This document shows, piece after piece, positions 1 through 8,802 of a stretch of DNA of 64,000 bases. The notes under the pieces are model-generated. The model was not told the DNA's origin and searched no databases. It saw only the letters and a program-made list of their open reading frames with translations. The stretch lies in the NCBI RefSeq assembly GCF_017115085.1, contig NZ_JABXKJ010000256.1, positions 1 to 64,000 of the forward strand, read 5' to 3'. Position 1 is the first letter of the stretch. Every line of letters begins with the position of its first letter. Source of the DNA: Nostoc sp. NMS7 (GTDB taxonomy: Bacteria > Cyanobacteriota > Cyanobacteriia > Cyanobacteriales > Nostocaceae). The position numbers and the translations under genes are program-made.

Positions 1-57
1 CAAGCTTTTGGCTTAGAACTCATCCCTATTTCCAACGCTATGGAATGTGTTTCTTAG
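1..57 (+). CDS. 3' end of an unidentified gene, cut by the window edge
   Basis: An open frame runs from the first base to a TAG at 55-57 and would encode 18 residues ending in MECVS. It stops 24 bases before the GTG start of the transporter gene, with a good ribosome binding site between, so the two may be cotranscribed. Too little is visible to name a family. It could also be chance, since only 18 codons are seen. Confidence 0.4.
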   Translation, partial: QAFGLELIPISNAMECVS

Positions 58-81
58 GAGATAAAAAAATAGGAGAATTGC

Positions 82-1278
82 GTGGCCAGGTTAACAAAGG
101 ATATAGCAGGCAAAACACCTGTCTCATTAGGATTGTTGGGCGCTGCTGCCTTTATGGTAGTTGCCGATGCACGGGTGATTGACCCCCTGCTGCACATCAT
201 TGCCGATGAATTCAAAGTCGGCGTTGGTAGTGCTGCGGTGATTATCTCCGCATATACGATTCCCTATGGACTATTTCAGTTAGTGTACGGCCCACTAGGC
301 GATCGCATCGGCAAAATTAAGGTAATTACAATCGCACTGGCGGCATTTGCTGTCGGTACGGCGGTTTGTGCCTTTGTGTCAAATATCGTCTTACTTACCT
401 TGCTGCGGTTTCTCACAGGGATGGCTGCGGCTGGGGTGATCCCCGTCACCCTCGCTTACATTGGTGACAATTTTCCTTATGAAGAACGCCAAGCTGCCAT
501 CGGCAAGTATTTAAGTGCCTTGGTGTTGGGTCAAATTCTCGGCGGTAGTTTGGGTGGCATCTTTGGAGAATATCTCAGCTGGCGTAATATCTTTCTGGTA
601 TTTGGGATCGTCTCCCTTACCATTGCTGGACTTTTATGGCGGGGGACGCGCCACCTTAGCGATAGTCAACCTCCCCAAAGTCGCGTAAATGGCATCACAT
701 TTCGACCTTATTACCAACTATTGACCCAACCGATCGCCCGGACTGTGATTATAGGGGTGTTTGTCGAAGGCTTTTGCCTGTTTGGGGCATTTGCTTACGT
801 TGGCGCATTTCTGCGCGATCGCTATAGTCTTAGTTATGTAGCGATCGGGTTTATGCTCAGTAGTTTTGGATTGGGGGGACTAATTTACAGTCGCTCAGTT
901 AAATGGTTAGTTAGGCGACTGGGTGAAATTGGTTTAATAGGCGTGGGAGGAGGCTTGATGTCTATGGGCTTCTTAGCGATCGCATTGTTCCAGAACTGGA
1001 TACTTTTTATCCCCTTGAGTATTTTAATCGGATTGGGCTTTTATATGATGCACAGCACCCTTCAGACCCAAGCCACGGAGCTTTCCCCAGAAGCACGAGG
1101 TACTGCTGTTTCGCTGTTCGCCTTCAACCTGTTTGTCGGCCAGGGAATCGGCGCAGCAGTATTCGGTAGGATTGTAGATAACTTCGGCTACATTTATTGT
1201 TTTATTCTGGCTGGTGTAGCGATCGCTCTACTTTCTGTTTGGCTAGTCAAGCAGAAGCAAAACAGCAATCAAAGCTAA
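82..1278 (+). CDS. MFS family transporter, 12 membrane segments
   Basis: This 398-residue protein is a major facilitator superfamily secondary transporter of the inner membrane, probably an efflux carrier. The translation shows about twelve hydrophobic segments and the MFS motif A between segments 2 and 3 (GPLGDRIGK, near residue 72), and the length is normal for the family. The start is GTG at 82, chosen because AGGAG lies seven bases upstream and the frame gives a short cytoplasmic N-terminus before the first membrane helix. The substrate cannot be told from the sequence. The fold is certain; drug or sugar efflux would be a guess. Confidence 0.85.
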   Translation: MARLTKDIAGKTPVSLGLLGAAAFMVVADARVIDPLLHIIADEFKVGVGSAAVIISAYTIPYGLFQLVYGPLGDRIGKIKVITIALAAFAVGTAVCAFVSNIVLLTLLRFLTGMAAAGVIPVTLAYIGDNFPYEERQAAIGKYLSALVLGQILGGSLGGIFGEYLSWRNIFLVFGIVSLTIAGLLWRGTRHLSDSQPPQSRVNGITFRPYYQLLTQPIARTVIIGVFVEGFCLFGAFAYVGAFLRDRYSLSYVAIGFMLSSFGLGGLIYSRSVKWLVRRLGEIGLIGVGGGLMSMGFLAIALFQNWILFIPLSILIGLGFYMMHSTLQTQATELSPEARGTAVSLFAFNLFVGQGIGAAVFGRIVDNFGYIYCFILAGVAIALLSVWLVKQKQNSNQS

Positions 1279-1318
1279 GGAACGTGGATTAAATAAAATG
1301 CAAAAGTTTATCCTGTAT

Positions 1319-1633
1319 CTATAGCGGTTCTCAATTGCATGGAATAGAGACCACTCGTAGGGGCACAGCAATGCTCATTGGTGTCAACTTAAGCTAGAAA
1401 TAGCTTAACTGTTGGCTTCATCACCCGCCTAGAACTAAAGTTCTTTGGCTTTTAGCTAAAGTCTACTCAAGTAGACTAAAGATTTTTCAGATTATTTAGT
1501 CATCTTTAGATGACTTTCGCTATTAGCAAGGAACTTCAGTTCCTTGCGGGACATGGCTTTTACGTGAAGTTGACACCAATGAGCTTTTTCTGTGCCCCTA
1601 CCATGTATTGCATCCAAACGAGAACTGCTATAG
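1319..1633. repeat. MITE-like inverted-repeat element, family A
   Basis: The ends form an inverted repeat: CTATAGCGGTTCTC at 1319-1332 and its near complement at 1620-1633. Inner arms at about 1360-1390 and 1567-1599 also pair. Between them lie four small hairpins in a row, such as GTCTACTCAAGTAGAC and AAGGAACTTCAGTTCCTT. There is no transposase gene. A related element with the same ends lies at 40195-40643, and a fragment at about 17600-17625. This looks like a non-autonomous mobile element. Apart from it and the tandem repeat that follows, I see no gene between 1279 and 2056. Confidence 0.75.
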
Positions 1634-1782
1634 CTTCCCTCTCCAAGTATATCGGAGAGAGATTGAGGGTGAGGTAAGCTAGGGACATTAATTGTATGTT
1701 ATTTAATTTTTATTCCTAAGTACAACATTTCATTAGTTTGTAGCAAATTAAATTTGGTAATACCCTGCAATGCTAAAGCATA

Positions 1783-1950
1783 GGCTTGCATTGTTAGTGC
1801 ATCGGCTTGCATTGTTAGTGCATCGGCTTGCATTGTTAATGCGTCGGCTTGCATTGTTAATGCGTCGGCTTGCATTGTTAATGCATCGGCTTGCATTGTT
1901 AATGCATTGGCTTGCATTGTTAATGCGTCGGCTTGCAATGCCAATGCATC
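1783..1950. repeat. 21-nt tandem repeat, about eight copies
   Basis: The unit GGCTTGCATTGTTARTGCRTC is repeated head to tail about eight times with one or two changes per copy. Because the unit is 21 bases, both strands stay open and give heptapeptide repeats (ADALTMQ on the minus strand). A minus-strand frame covers 1699-1944, but I see no convincing ribosome binding site or conserved flank. I treat it as a minisatellite and not as a gene. It ends about 110 bases before the acyltransferase gene. Confidence 0.85.
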
Positions 1951-2056
1951 CCTTGGAATCTTAATCTGTTACCATGCATTAAAAACGCTACGTTTTTACG
2001 CAAAACTGTACTAAGAAGGATTGTTTGACCTTTGCCAATCCTGTTAAAATGCATCG

Positions 2057-2914
2057 ATGTCAAAAAAGCAACATCTCATAAACAAAAAACCCGGTTGGTC
2101 TTTGGATGAGAGAGATCCAAAGTTCATAGAATTTCTGATGCCTCTATTAGACTTTCTTTATCACTACTATTTTCGAGTTCAAACTAGTGGCTGGGAAAAT
2201 ATTCCACCCCAAGAAAAAGTCCTATTTGTCGGTTCGCATAACGGGGGACTTGCGGTTCCCGATATGACAATGATGATGTACGACTGGTTCCGACGATTTG
2301 GTGTCGAGCAACCCATTTATGGTTTGATGCATCCCAAGGTTTGGCAGGTTAGCCCACCACTAGCGCAACTGGTCGGCAAGGCTGGAGCAATCATCGCTCA
2401 TCCGAAAATGGCTTACACTGCCTTGCACTCTGGAGCTAGTCTGCTAGTTTATCCAGGTGGAGCTGAAGATATTTTCCGACCGCATTATTTACGTAATAAA
2501 ATCCACTTTGCAGGGCGGCAAGGATTTATCAAGTTAGCATTGCGGGAAAATGTGCCGATTGTGCCTGTGATTTCCTGGGGCGCTCACGATACGCTGATTG
2601 TGATCGCTGACTGCTACAAAATTGTGCAGCAACTCCACGACTGGGGGATGCCTTGGCTGTTTGGGATTGATCCAGAAGTTTTTCCGATCTATCTCGGACT
2701 GCCTTGGGGATTAGGAATTGGCCCATTGCCGAACATTCCATTACCTGTGCCCATCTACACGCGGGTTTGTCCGCCAATTGTATTTCAACGCTACGGTTCA
2801 GAAGCAGCCAGCGATCGCCACTATGTCAATGAATGTTATGAATTAGTTGTTAGTCAGATGCAGCAAGAGTTAGATCACTTAGTAAAGCTAACTGCTAAGT
2901 CCAATTCTCTATGA
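2057..2914 (+). CDS. Lysophospholipid acyltransferase family protein (DGAT2/MGAT-like)
   Basis: This 285-residue protein belongs to the membrane-associated glycerolipid acyltransferases, which move an acyl group from acyl-CoA or acyl-ACP to a lipid hydroxyl. The catalytic block I reads GSHNGGLAVPD near residues 58-68, a His and Asp spaced as in the DGAT2-like branch. A second block, YPGGAEDIFRP near 137-147, resembles the substrate-binding motif, and the hydrophobic segment NVPIVPVIS follows. The ATG at 2057 gives the usual length. The neighbours give no pathway clue. Wax ester, triacylglycerol or phospholipid remodelling are all possible. Confidence 0.8.
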   Translation: MSKKQHLINKKPGWSLDERDPKFIEFLMPLLDFLYHYYFRVQTSGWENIPPQEKVLFVGSHNGGLAVPDMTMMMYDWFRRFGVEQPIYGLMHPKVWQVSPPLAQLVGKAGAIIAHPKMAYTALHSGASLLVYPGGAEDIFRPHYLRNKIHFAGRQGFIKLALRENVPIVPVISWGAHDTLIVIADCYKIVQQLHDWGMPWLFGIDPEVFPIYLGLPWGLGIGPLPNIPLPVPIYTRVCPPIVFQRYGSEAASDRHYVNECYELVVSQMQQELDHLVKLTAKSNSL

Positions 2915-3123
2915 TCATGCCTATAATTAGTCTGCGTACTGTAAAGCAGCAGCCCTTGGCGCAGTGTTGCACTCTTAGGGCTATTAGCCACGTAAATAGA
3001 CCACACTCGACTGTCAGAGCGATGTCTACGACGGGCTACGCCTACGCTACAATCAGTAGTTATGAGTTAGAAATTTTGAATCTTTAACTGATCACTCATA
3101 ACTCATCACTCCTAACTGTTTTG

Positions 3124-3384
3124 CTAACCGCCGCTAACTGGCGGAATTAATACAACTTCATCCCCATCTTGTAGTAGGGTATCTGGTTCGACAAATATTA
3201 AATTAATCCCGAAGCGGGTGATGTCACGCCATTGTGAGAGTTCGGGGTGTTCAGCGATGAGGCGATCGCATACTGCTTTGACTGGCATACTATTGGGAAA
3301 TTCTAGCACCAGTTCCGAAACCCTAAAGGCTTCTTGATAAACAGCGAACAGTTTGACGGTAACGGTGATGACAGATTTAGACAT
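3124..3384 (-). CDS. moaD: MoaD/ThiS family sulfur-carrier protein
   Basis: This is an 86-residue beta-grasp protein ending in PPVSGG. The C-terminal Gly-Gly is adenylylated and then thiocarboxylated, and it donates sulfur to molybdopterin precursor in the MoaD family. The PPVSGG ending fits MoaD better than ThiS, and the length is right. No moaE or moeB gene is adjacent, so the partner enzymes must be elsewhere. In cyanobacteria similar stand-alone carriers also occur beside amino-acid genes, so a different sulfur acceptor cannot be excluded. Confidence 0.8.
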   Translation of the reverse strand: MSKSVITVTVKLFAVYQEAFRVSELVLEFPNSMPVKAVCDRLIAEHPELSQWRDITRFGINLIFVEPDTLLQDGDEVVLIPPVSGG

Positions 3385-3492
3385 GCAACATACTTGACAA
3401 GCACCCTAAACTCTTAGGGCTGATTATACATTATTAACTAGATGATTTCATCAGTTGATAAAATTATGAATTAGGAATTAGGAATTATTTGG

Positions 3493-4794
3493 TCACATGG
3501 GCAGAGTAATAATAAACTTTGTCCCGTCACCAAGCATTGAGAAACATTTTAGTTCTCCATTGTGTTTATCGACAATAATTTGGTAGCTTATAGCTAATCC
3601 TAGCCCGGTTCCCTTGCCCACGGACTTGGTTGTGAAATATTGCTCAAAAATTCGAGCTTGCACCTCAGCAGGCATACCAGGACCGTTATCTTGAATGCAA
3701 ATTGTGACGGTTTGTTGCTGAGGATCAACCGATGTAGTAATGGTGATCAGCCTTGGACAAGCAGCAATATCTTGATCAGAATGGTTTTGATTGAGTTCAT
3801 CAAATGCACCAATGGCATTGGCGATGATATTCATGAACACCTGGTTCAGTTGTCCAGGATAGCAAGTGATTGCAGGTAAATCACCGTATTGTGTGACAAC
3901 CTGGATTTTAGTGCGATCGCCCTTACCTTGGAGTCGATGTTTCAATAGCATTAAGGTACTATCGATTCCTTCGTGAATCTGAAACTCCACCTGAGATGTA
4001 ATATCGGCGCGAGCAAAAGTTCTCAGAGACAGGCTGATATCTTGAAGACGGGTAATTCCTTGGTGCATTGATGCCAGTAGTTTCGGCAGATCCTCTACCA
4101 GATACTCCAAGTCGATTTCTTCAATAAGCTTTTGAATTTCTTGGTCTGGCTGCGGGAGCTTCTGCTGTTGCAAACTGACTAGGCGAAGCAGATTATTTAC
4201 ATATTCCTCAATATAGAATAAATTGCCCCCAACAAAACCAACCGGATTATTAATCTCATGACCAATACCTGCAACCATCTGCCCGAGAGTGGACATTTTT
4301 TCACTCTGGATCAGTTGTAGTTGGGTTTGTTGTAATTCCTGTAGAGATTGAGTTAATTCTGCGGTGCGCTCTTGAACACGTTCTTCTAATGTGCGGGCGA
4401 GATGGGAAATTTTCAGGTGTAACTTTAAACGGGCAATCACTTCTTCTTGTTGGAAGGGTTTGGTAATGTAATCAACTGCACCTATTTCCAGTCCCGCCAC
4501 CTTATCTGTAGAATCGGAGAGGGCAGTCATGAAAATCACCGGAATATTCTGAGTCATGGGATTAGCTTTCAGCCGGCGACAAGTTTCAAATCCATCAATC
4601 CCTGCCATCATCACATCCAAGAGAATCAGATCGGGACGGGCATATTCTGTTTGTTCGATCGCTGACTCTCCATCTATTGCCATCAGGGCTTTCCAGCCAC
4701 ACGCCTGAATCGCTTCATGTAGCAGCTTCAGATTGTTTGGATTGTCATCCACCAATAGAATATATATCGGTTTCGAGAGAGAATTCCGGATCAT
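3493..4794 (-). CDS. Response regulator-histidine kinase fusion (REC-HisKA-HATPase)
   Basis: The 433-residue soluble protein starts with a receiver domain (about residues 11-125, phosphoacceptor Asp60 in LLDVMMAG). A coiled coil follows at about 130-170, then a dimerisation helix with phosphoacceptor His179 in GIGHEINNP and a HATPase domain with N box and G boxes ([15 protein letters not shown]) to the end. It has no sensor domain, so its input is phosphotransfer to the receiver. Its start overlaps the end of the CHASE2 kinase gene by four bases (ATGA). The two are therefore surely cotranscribed and probably form one phosphorelay, with the REC of this protein taking phosphate from the upstream kinase. 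Confidence 0.92.
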   Translation of the reverse strand: MIRNSLSKPIYILLVDDNPNNLKLLHEAIQACGWKALMAIDGESAIEQTEYARPDLILLDVMMAGIDGFETCRRLKANPMTQNIPVIFMTALSDSTDKVAGLEIGAVDYITKPFQQEEVIARLKLHLKISHLARTLEERVQERTAELTQSLQELQQTQLQLIQSEKMSTLGQMVAGIGHEINNPVGFVGGNLFYIEEYVNNLLRLVSLQQQKLPQPDQEIQKLIEEIDLEYLVEDLPKLLASMHQGITRLQDISLSLRTFARADITSQVEFQIHEGIDSTLMLLKHRLQGKGDRTKIQVVTQYGDLPAITCYPGQLNQVFMNIIANAIGAFDELNQNHSDQDIAACPRLITITTSVDPQQQTVTICIQDNGPGMPAEVQARIFEQYFTTKSVGKGTGLGLAISYQIIVDKHNGELKCFSMLGDGTKFIITLPM

Positions 4795-7652
4795 GGATGT
4801 AACTCCGTTGTGACAAATGATTTGAGGAATTTACGGATTTTTCCGGTTTGGAAATTGGCAGTGAGTTTGTTTAACTCTGCTGCAAAGGGAGCTAGCTGAC
4901 TGTTTTGCTCACTTAGCTCTCCTAACATTCCCTCGATCGCCGCGATATCCCCCATCATTGCCAGATGATAGAGTTGTTGCAAAACATCCTGGGATGGTAG
5001 AACCCATTCACTACCAGTTACCTGCTCACCTTTGGCAGGCGAAGATTGGGCATAGATCCACTCTACTCCCAAGAGCGATCGCAGTTTATTTAGTAGTTCG
5101 TCAATCTGGAGGGGTTTGGGCAGGAATGCTGTTGCACCTGCCTCTAAACTCCGTTGGCGATTTGACTCGAAGACGCTGGCACTAGAGACGATAATCGGAA
5201 TAGAAGAGGTTTGCGGATTCGCTTGCAGGTGAACCATTAACTCAAAACCATCCATATTCGGCATGGCTAAATCGAGCAGAATCACATCTGGATTGTGTTC
5301 AGTTGCCACCTGTAGCCCATGTTTGCCATCGTTCGCTTCCAGGGTTCGACAGCCAATTTCTTGCAGCAGACTGGTCAACATCGAACAGTGGTTGCGATCG
5401 TCATCGACAATGAGAATCTGAGGCGCACTACCCTGAATCCCGGTAATTTTCTGGGGAGTCGGGGCGATTGCTCCTCTATGCCAGTTATGATCGAGTGGCA
5501 CTTGTACTGTCAAATCCAGCCAAAACAGACTTCCTTGGCCTTGGTGACTCTCCACCTGAATTTCGCTCCCCATCAATGCTGCAATTCTGTGGCTAATCGC
5601 CAATCCCAAGCCAGTACCTTCAGATCGTTGCCCTGCTTGCCCCACTTGCTCAAAGGGCAAAAAGATTTTTTCGAGATGGTCTGGTGACATCCCAATACCC
5701 GTATCTTCAATCTGAAAACGAATTTTTTGATGTGTCATTTGTCCATTGTCATTAGTCATTTCTTTAGACTCTTGACCAATACTTCTCTGCGAGAGGCTGC
5801 GCCAACGGCAAGGCTCAGTACAAGTGACCAATGACTCTTGACTAATGACTTCCACTGTAAATGTCACACTACCACTATCTGTAAATTTGATCGCGTTGCC
5901 CAGCAAGTTAATCAACACTTGCCGCAGCCGTTTTTCATCGACTTCAATGGCAACTGGTAGGCGATCGCTAATTAAAATATTAAATGCAATCCCTTTCTGT
6001 TCCGCCCGGATACCACAAATCTCAGTCACACTATGTAAGAAATTGGGCAAATGCACACTGGTTGTAACCAAATCCAATTTCCTCGCTTCTATCTTTGAGA
6101 GATCGAGAATGTCATTGATCAGCATCAAAAGGTGTGATCCGCATTGGTAGATAATGCTGACTCTTTCCAGGTTTTTAGCTGTCATATTTGGCGATCCTTC
6201 TAGTACCTGAGCAAAACCAAGGATGCTATTCAGGGGTGTGCGTAGTTCGTGGCTCATATTCGCCAGAAACTCACTCTTGGCCTGATTGGCAGCATCGGCA
6301 GCAAGCTTTGCCTCAACCAATTCATGAGTTCGTTCTTCGACTTTTGTCTCTAGGGTTTTGGAATAATCTAATAGTTGACTGTTGGCAATTTCCAGTTGAC
6401 GATTTGTTTGTTCTAACTTCTGCTGTTTATAGGCATTGGTTGTCGCAATCACACTACCGATAAACGCAGCTAAGGCGGGTGTTACTGGAATTAAAATACC
6501 ATGTAAAAACATCCCATAGCCACCCCATACACAGGCTCCACTAATGCCTACAGTTGCCCAAAGAATTTTGCCGCTGGGAATCCGTCGCCCGGTACGCGCA
6601 CTAGCTAACCACCAACTGCCCGTAGAACCGATGACAGACCAAAAAACAATCAACAGTGATAGAGAAATGCCAGAAACACCGTGCAGGCTGGATTTTCCGG
6701 TTTTAGCCCCTTGTACTAGTTGATGAGCAATATTGGCATGAATAACGACACCTGGAGTCGGTTTTTGAGCAGATACCCAGGAAGAGAAGGGTGTGCTGAA
6801 GAAATCATTGGTACTAGAGGCGACTGAGCCAATAAATACCATGCGATCGCGCATCAAATTTGCCGGAATTTTCCCTGCTAACACATCGCGCATCGCAACT
6901 GTGCGAAATGCGGCATCTGTTCCATACCAGTTGAGCAGAATTTGATAGCCTCCTAATTCGGCATCGGTATAACCTGCTTCTTGATTTTGCAGGGGCAGGT
7001 AAATTTCTTTGCCTAACTGAAACTTTTGCTTTTTGGGGTCAATGCTTTCTAAGCTAATTCTTTCGGTTTCGAGGTACTTAAGAGCCACAAGGGTGGCCAG
7101 TCCGGCTTTAATGGTATTTTTCTCTTTGGCATCTTCAGCTGTCAAGAGCGCACGACGTACAAAGCGATCGCTATCCAAGACTAAATCTGCTAATCCTACC
7201 TGATCCTTTTTTTTCAATTCTGGTGGGGGATTGACGCGTTCACCAGAAATTTTCTCAACTCCGATTAAATTGGGAGTGTTGCGGAAGACTTTAACAAGTT
7301 GCTCATGTCCACTTCCTTCGGGTAAATCTCGATAAAGATCCAATCCGATCGCTCTAGGCTGCTGCGCCCGGATTTTTTCTAGCAATCGTGCCAGCGCCCA
7401 GTCTGGAACTGGCCATTTACGCACCGATTGGATATCGCGCTCATCGATTGTGACAATTACAATTTCATCAGCGATCGTCTGTGGCGTTTGCTGACGAACC
7501 CATTCGTCCCGAATTTTCCATTCCGCTAAATTGAAAAGTCCCAACGATTGCCCGACCATAACCGTCAAGGCAACGCTGGGAGTAATAATCAAAACGCTAC
7601 GAGTGCGTTGGATAAAAGTCTGGAATCTCCGCCACCTACATATTTTTGCCAT
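4791..7652 (-). CDS. CHASE2-domain hybrid histidine kinase
   Basis: This 953-residue sensor kinase has an N-terminal membrane helix (about 18-36), a large CHASE2 sensor region outside the membrane (about 45-330) and three membrane helices (about 335-410). These are followed by a coiled coil, HisKA with His468 in [11 protein letters not shown], HATPase and a receiver with Asp794 in ILLDLAMPN. About 70 residues at the end match no domain I know. The HATPase domain carries an insertion of about 38 residues, near 600-640, made by a short repeat element (see that entry). The gene is upstream of and overlaps the REC-kinase, and lies downstream of the DUF928 and CHAT genes. CHASE2 ligands are unknown. 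Confidence 0.93.
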   Translation of the reverse strand: MAKICRWRRFQTFIQRTRSVLIITPSVALTVMVGQSLGLFNLAEWKIRDEWVRQQTPQTIADEIVIVTIDERDIQSVRKWPVPDWALARLLEKIRAQQPRAIGLDLYRDLPEGSGHEQLVKVFRNTPNLIGVEKISGERVNPPPELKKKDQVGLADLVLDSDRFVRRALLTAEDAKEKNTIKAGLATLVALKYLETERISLESIDPKKQKFQLGKEIYLPLQNQEAGYTDAELGGYQILLNWYGTDAAFRTVAMRDVLAGKIPANLMRDRMVFIGSVASSTNDFFSTPFSSWVSAQKPTPGVVIHANIAHQLVQGAKTGKSSLHGVSGISLSLLIVFWSVIGSTGSWWLASARTGRRIPSGKILWATVGISGACVWGGYGMFLHGILIPVTPALAAFIGSVIATTNAYKQQKLEQTNRQLEIANSQLLDYSKTLETKVEERTHELVEAKLAADAANQAKSEFLANMSHELRTPLNSILGFAQVLEGSPNMTAKNLERVSIIYQCGSHLLMLINDILDLSKIEARKLDLVTTSVHLPNFLHSVTEICGIRAEQKGIAFNILISDRLPVAIEVDEKRLRQVLINLLGNAIKFTDSGSVTFTVEVISQESLVTCTEPCRWRSLSQRSIGQESKEMTNDNGQMTHQKIRFQIEDTGIGMSPDHLEKIFLPFEQVGQAGQRSEGTGLGLAISHRIAALMGSEIQVESHQGQGSLFWLDLTVQVPLDHNWHRGAIAPTPQKITGIQGSAPQILIVDDDRNHCSMLTSLLQEIGCRTLEANDGKHGLQVATEHNPDVILLDLAMPNMDGFELMVHLQANPQTSSIPIIVSSASVFESNRQRSLEAGATAFLPKPLQIDELLNKLRSLLGVEWIYAQSSPAKGEQVTGSEWVLPSQDVLQQLYHLAMMGDIAAIEGMLGELSEQNSQLAPFAAELNKLTANFQTGKIRKFLKSFVTTELHP
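5730..5850. repeat. Short palindromic repeat inserted in frame in the CHASE2 kinase gene
   Basis: The core ACTTCTCTGCGAGAGGCTGC, followed by GCCAACGGCAAGGCTCAGTA, matches a repeat also seen between genes at 24623, 37468 and 60531. The flanks TCATTAGTCA and TGACTAATGA form an inverted repeat. The insertion keeps the reading frame and encodes a low-complexity stretch between the N box and the first G box of the HATPase domain, where homologous kinases have only a few residues. Confidence 0.8.
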
Positions 7653-7692
7653 ACAGTTATCTCCGTCAACGTTGACTAGGATTAACCTGGCA

Positions 7693-8613
7693 TTAGTTAG
7701 TAGATGCTAATAAATTCGCTGTTACAATCTCCTTCAAACTCACTGAGGACAAAAGTTCTTCCCATTGTTTGCGGAGGGTTGCATTATTAGGTTGGGCGGT
7801 GTATACGGCTGCAAGTGTTGCCACACAGTCATACCAAACACCGTTTTTACCCAAAGTAGTAGCCCGCTTCAGAGCATCTTGCCCTTGCATTGCTGTTGCC
7901 AACTCAGCGCTGGGCTGGATACGCTGAACCCAACCATCGACGTAAGGCGTACTCGGGCTGAGTTGTCCACCTAGTTTGAGTGCTAGGAACCATTGATAGT
8001 TTTTGCCAACGGTTAAAGCGGGTGCATTGGCTGGTAATTTGATCGCAATTACCCCAGTTTTGCCTGCAACTGGAATCTTCATCTGATGTTGCAGATTGCC
8101 AGCTTCATCCTTGAGGCTGAACACAGCTTCTTGGGCATTGGAAGCCGGGAGATACACCAGAATTGTCGGACGTTCAGACACTGTTGTGCCATAGAAGTTT
8201 TGGGGCAAAAGGGCGATTAGTGCTGCTGGTTCTGTTGCACTTACAGTCGATGGATTTAAGTAATAAGTACCCACGCGAGAAGCACCCCCACTTCCTTGTT
8301 GAGGGGTACCCTTACCGGCAGCAGGTGTAAAGAGGTCGCCGTAAGAAGCACCCCCACTTCCTTGTTGAGGCGCACCTTTGCCGGCAGCAGGTGTAAAGAG
8401 GTTGCCGCGAGAAGCTCCTCCAGTTGCTTGTCTGGGCGCACCCTTGCCGGCGGTAGGAGTAAACATACTACCCCGAGAAGCTCCTCCCGTTGCTTGACTA
8501 GGAGAGCCACTGTTGGTAGGCGGGGTAAATGTAACAGCATTGGCACTAGTCCAGGCATTGCTAGCGATCAGAGCGATGAGGCTCAATGTACCAGCTAAAT
8601 ATCGACGTTTCAT
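7693..8613 (-). CDS. DUF928 family exported protein
   Basis: The 306-residue protein starts with a signal peptide (cleavage likely after SANA, near residue 26). It then has four 22-residue repeats of the type [20 protein letters not shown] (residues about 29-116), and a DUF928 domain that ends the protein. The repeats are rich in Gly, Ala and Ser and are probably an unfolded linker. DUF928 has no known biochemical role, but it is often found in cyanobacteria beside CHAT and CHASE2 genes, as here. It probably acts in the periplasm. It sits 41 bases upstream of the CHASE2 kinase and 190 downstream of the CHAT gene, all on the minus strand. Confidence 0.85.
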   Translation of the reverse strand: MKRRYLAGTLSLIALIASNAWTSANAVTFTPPTNSGSPSQATGGASRGSMFTPTAGKGAPRQATGGASRGNLFTPAAGKGAPQQGSGGASYGDLFTPAAGKGTPQQGSGGASRVGTYYLNPSTVSATEPAALIALLPQNFYGTTVSERPTILVYLPASNAQEAVFSLKDEAGNLQHQMKIPVAGKTGVIAIKLPANAPALTVGKNYQWFLALKLGGQLSPSTPYVDGWVQRIQPSAELATAMQGQDALKRATTLGKNGVWYDCVATLAAVYTAQPNNATLRKQWEELLSSVSLKEIVTANLLASTN

Positions 8614-8802
8614 GATGTTTTACCTAATCTAAATTGAAATATGATACAAAATACCTTTCTTTCGACTATAGCCAGAAGCTCAGATAAGTCTAAGCAACAG
8701 TCAATTCCGGGAACTTTTACTATCAGTATAGGCGAGTTTTAGTGATAAAATTGTAAAAAAATAGCCTAATTTCTTGAGAATTAACCTAGTGTTATTACTT
8801 AG

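Noticed and set aside
1783-1950. Possible CRISPR array
   Set aside because: The units are directly adjacent with no spacers, so it is a minisatellite.
1699-1964. Open frames on both strands across the 21-nt repeat
   Set aside because: They follow from a repeat unit divisible by three. No start context or conserved flank supports a gene.
8256-8598. Frames overlapping the DUF928 repeats on both strands
   Set aside because: They are shadows of the DUF928 coding repeats; the DUF928 frame has signal peptide and full domain.
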